A stretch of DNA of 49,904 nt from Azospirillum brasilense (GTDB lineage: Bacteria > Pseudomonadota > Alphaproteobacteria > Azospirillales > Azospirillaceae), in contig NZ_QLKQ01000054.1 in assembly GCF_003349955.1 (NCBI RefSeq), positions 1 to 49,904 on the forward strand. The letters run 5' to 3'. The notes beneath the pieces were generated by a model. It was not told the DNA's origin, did not search any database, and was given only the letters and a program-made list of their open reading frames with translations. A program made the position numbers and the translations under genes. This document shows positions 49,863 to 49,904 of this stretch, piece by piece; the stretch's first letter is position 1; every line of letters begins with the position of its first letter.

Positions 49863-49904
49863 GCGGACATGGCGGGGCGTCGCGGGACGGGCGGGGGCGG
49901 GGGA

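Overview
The window is about 70% G+C chromosomal DNA from an alphaproteobacterium. Several features point to the Rhodospirillales, most likely an Azospirillum-type organism: a DUF3576 lipoprotein, a tandem pair of porins of the alphaproteobacterial type, the holA-lptE-leuS order, a complete fdsGBA-fdhD-fdsD NAD-linked formate dehydrogenase operon, and many two-component, diguanylate cyclase and ABC transporter genes. The species call is inference; no rRNA or tRNA gene was seen. Genes are tightly packed, often with ATGA or GTGA stop/start overlaps, and no phage, integrase, transposase or CRISPR array was recognised.

Layout. 0.1-6.3 kb: a secreted phytase-like esterase, then on the minus strand leuS-lptE-holA and a DUF3576 lipoprotein. 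6.3-9.4 kb: two tandem paralogous porins, each followed by a strong terminator-like hairpin, with inverted repeats in both upstream regions. 9.4-20.1 kb: mixed housekeeping and envelope genes (YggS-type PLP protein, YkuD-type L,D-transpeptidase, ribA, an orphan OmpR-type response regulator, a DUF2231/sorbosone dehydrogenase pair, a DUF2786 protein, a metallo-hydrolase and a DUF882 lipoprotein).

20.1-36.8 kb: the most unusual part. A minus-strand block runs from 32067 down to 20063. It begins with an 879-residue ABC-exporter-like protein in which the Walker A, Q-loop, signature, Walker B and H-loop motifs are all altered. It continues with a stand-alone cyclic-nucleotide-binding domain, a MurG/COG4671-like glycosyltransferase, a polysaccharide-deacetylase-like protein, a small membrane protein, and a complete peptide-type ABC importer (ATPase, binding protein, two permeases). 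Divergent from it is a plus-strand operon: COG4671-type glycosyltransferase, GT4 glycosyltransferase, PAS-GGDEF diguanylate cyclase and a glycosyltransferase that is C-terminally truncated at a palindromic repeat. This looks like a nucleotide-second-messenger-controlled glycan or glycolipid system; the function is inference.

36.6-43.7 kb: fdsD, fdhD, fdsA, fdsB and fdsG, transcribed right to left, with a LysR-type regulator upstream and a perfect inverted repeat in front of fdsG. Together these oxidise formate to CO2 with reduction of NAD+. 43.8-49.9 kb: a Bcr/CflA-type MFS exporter, a 1192-residue hybrid histidine kinase with four PAS domains, and an EamA-type transporter whose 5' end may lie beyond the window edge.

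Two copies of one roughly 105-bp palindromic repeat family were found. One (24126-24231) lies inside the reading frame of the binding protein, before its signal peptide; the other (27577-27681) is intergenic. A different multi-hairpin element (36504-36607) sits at the break point of the truncated glycosyltransferase.
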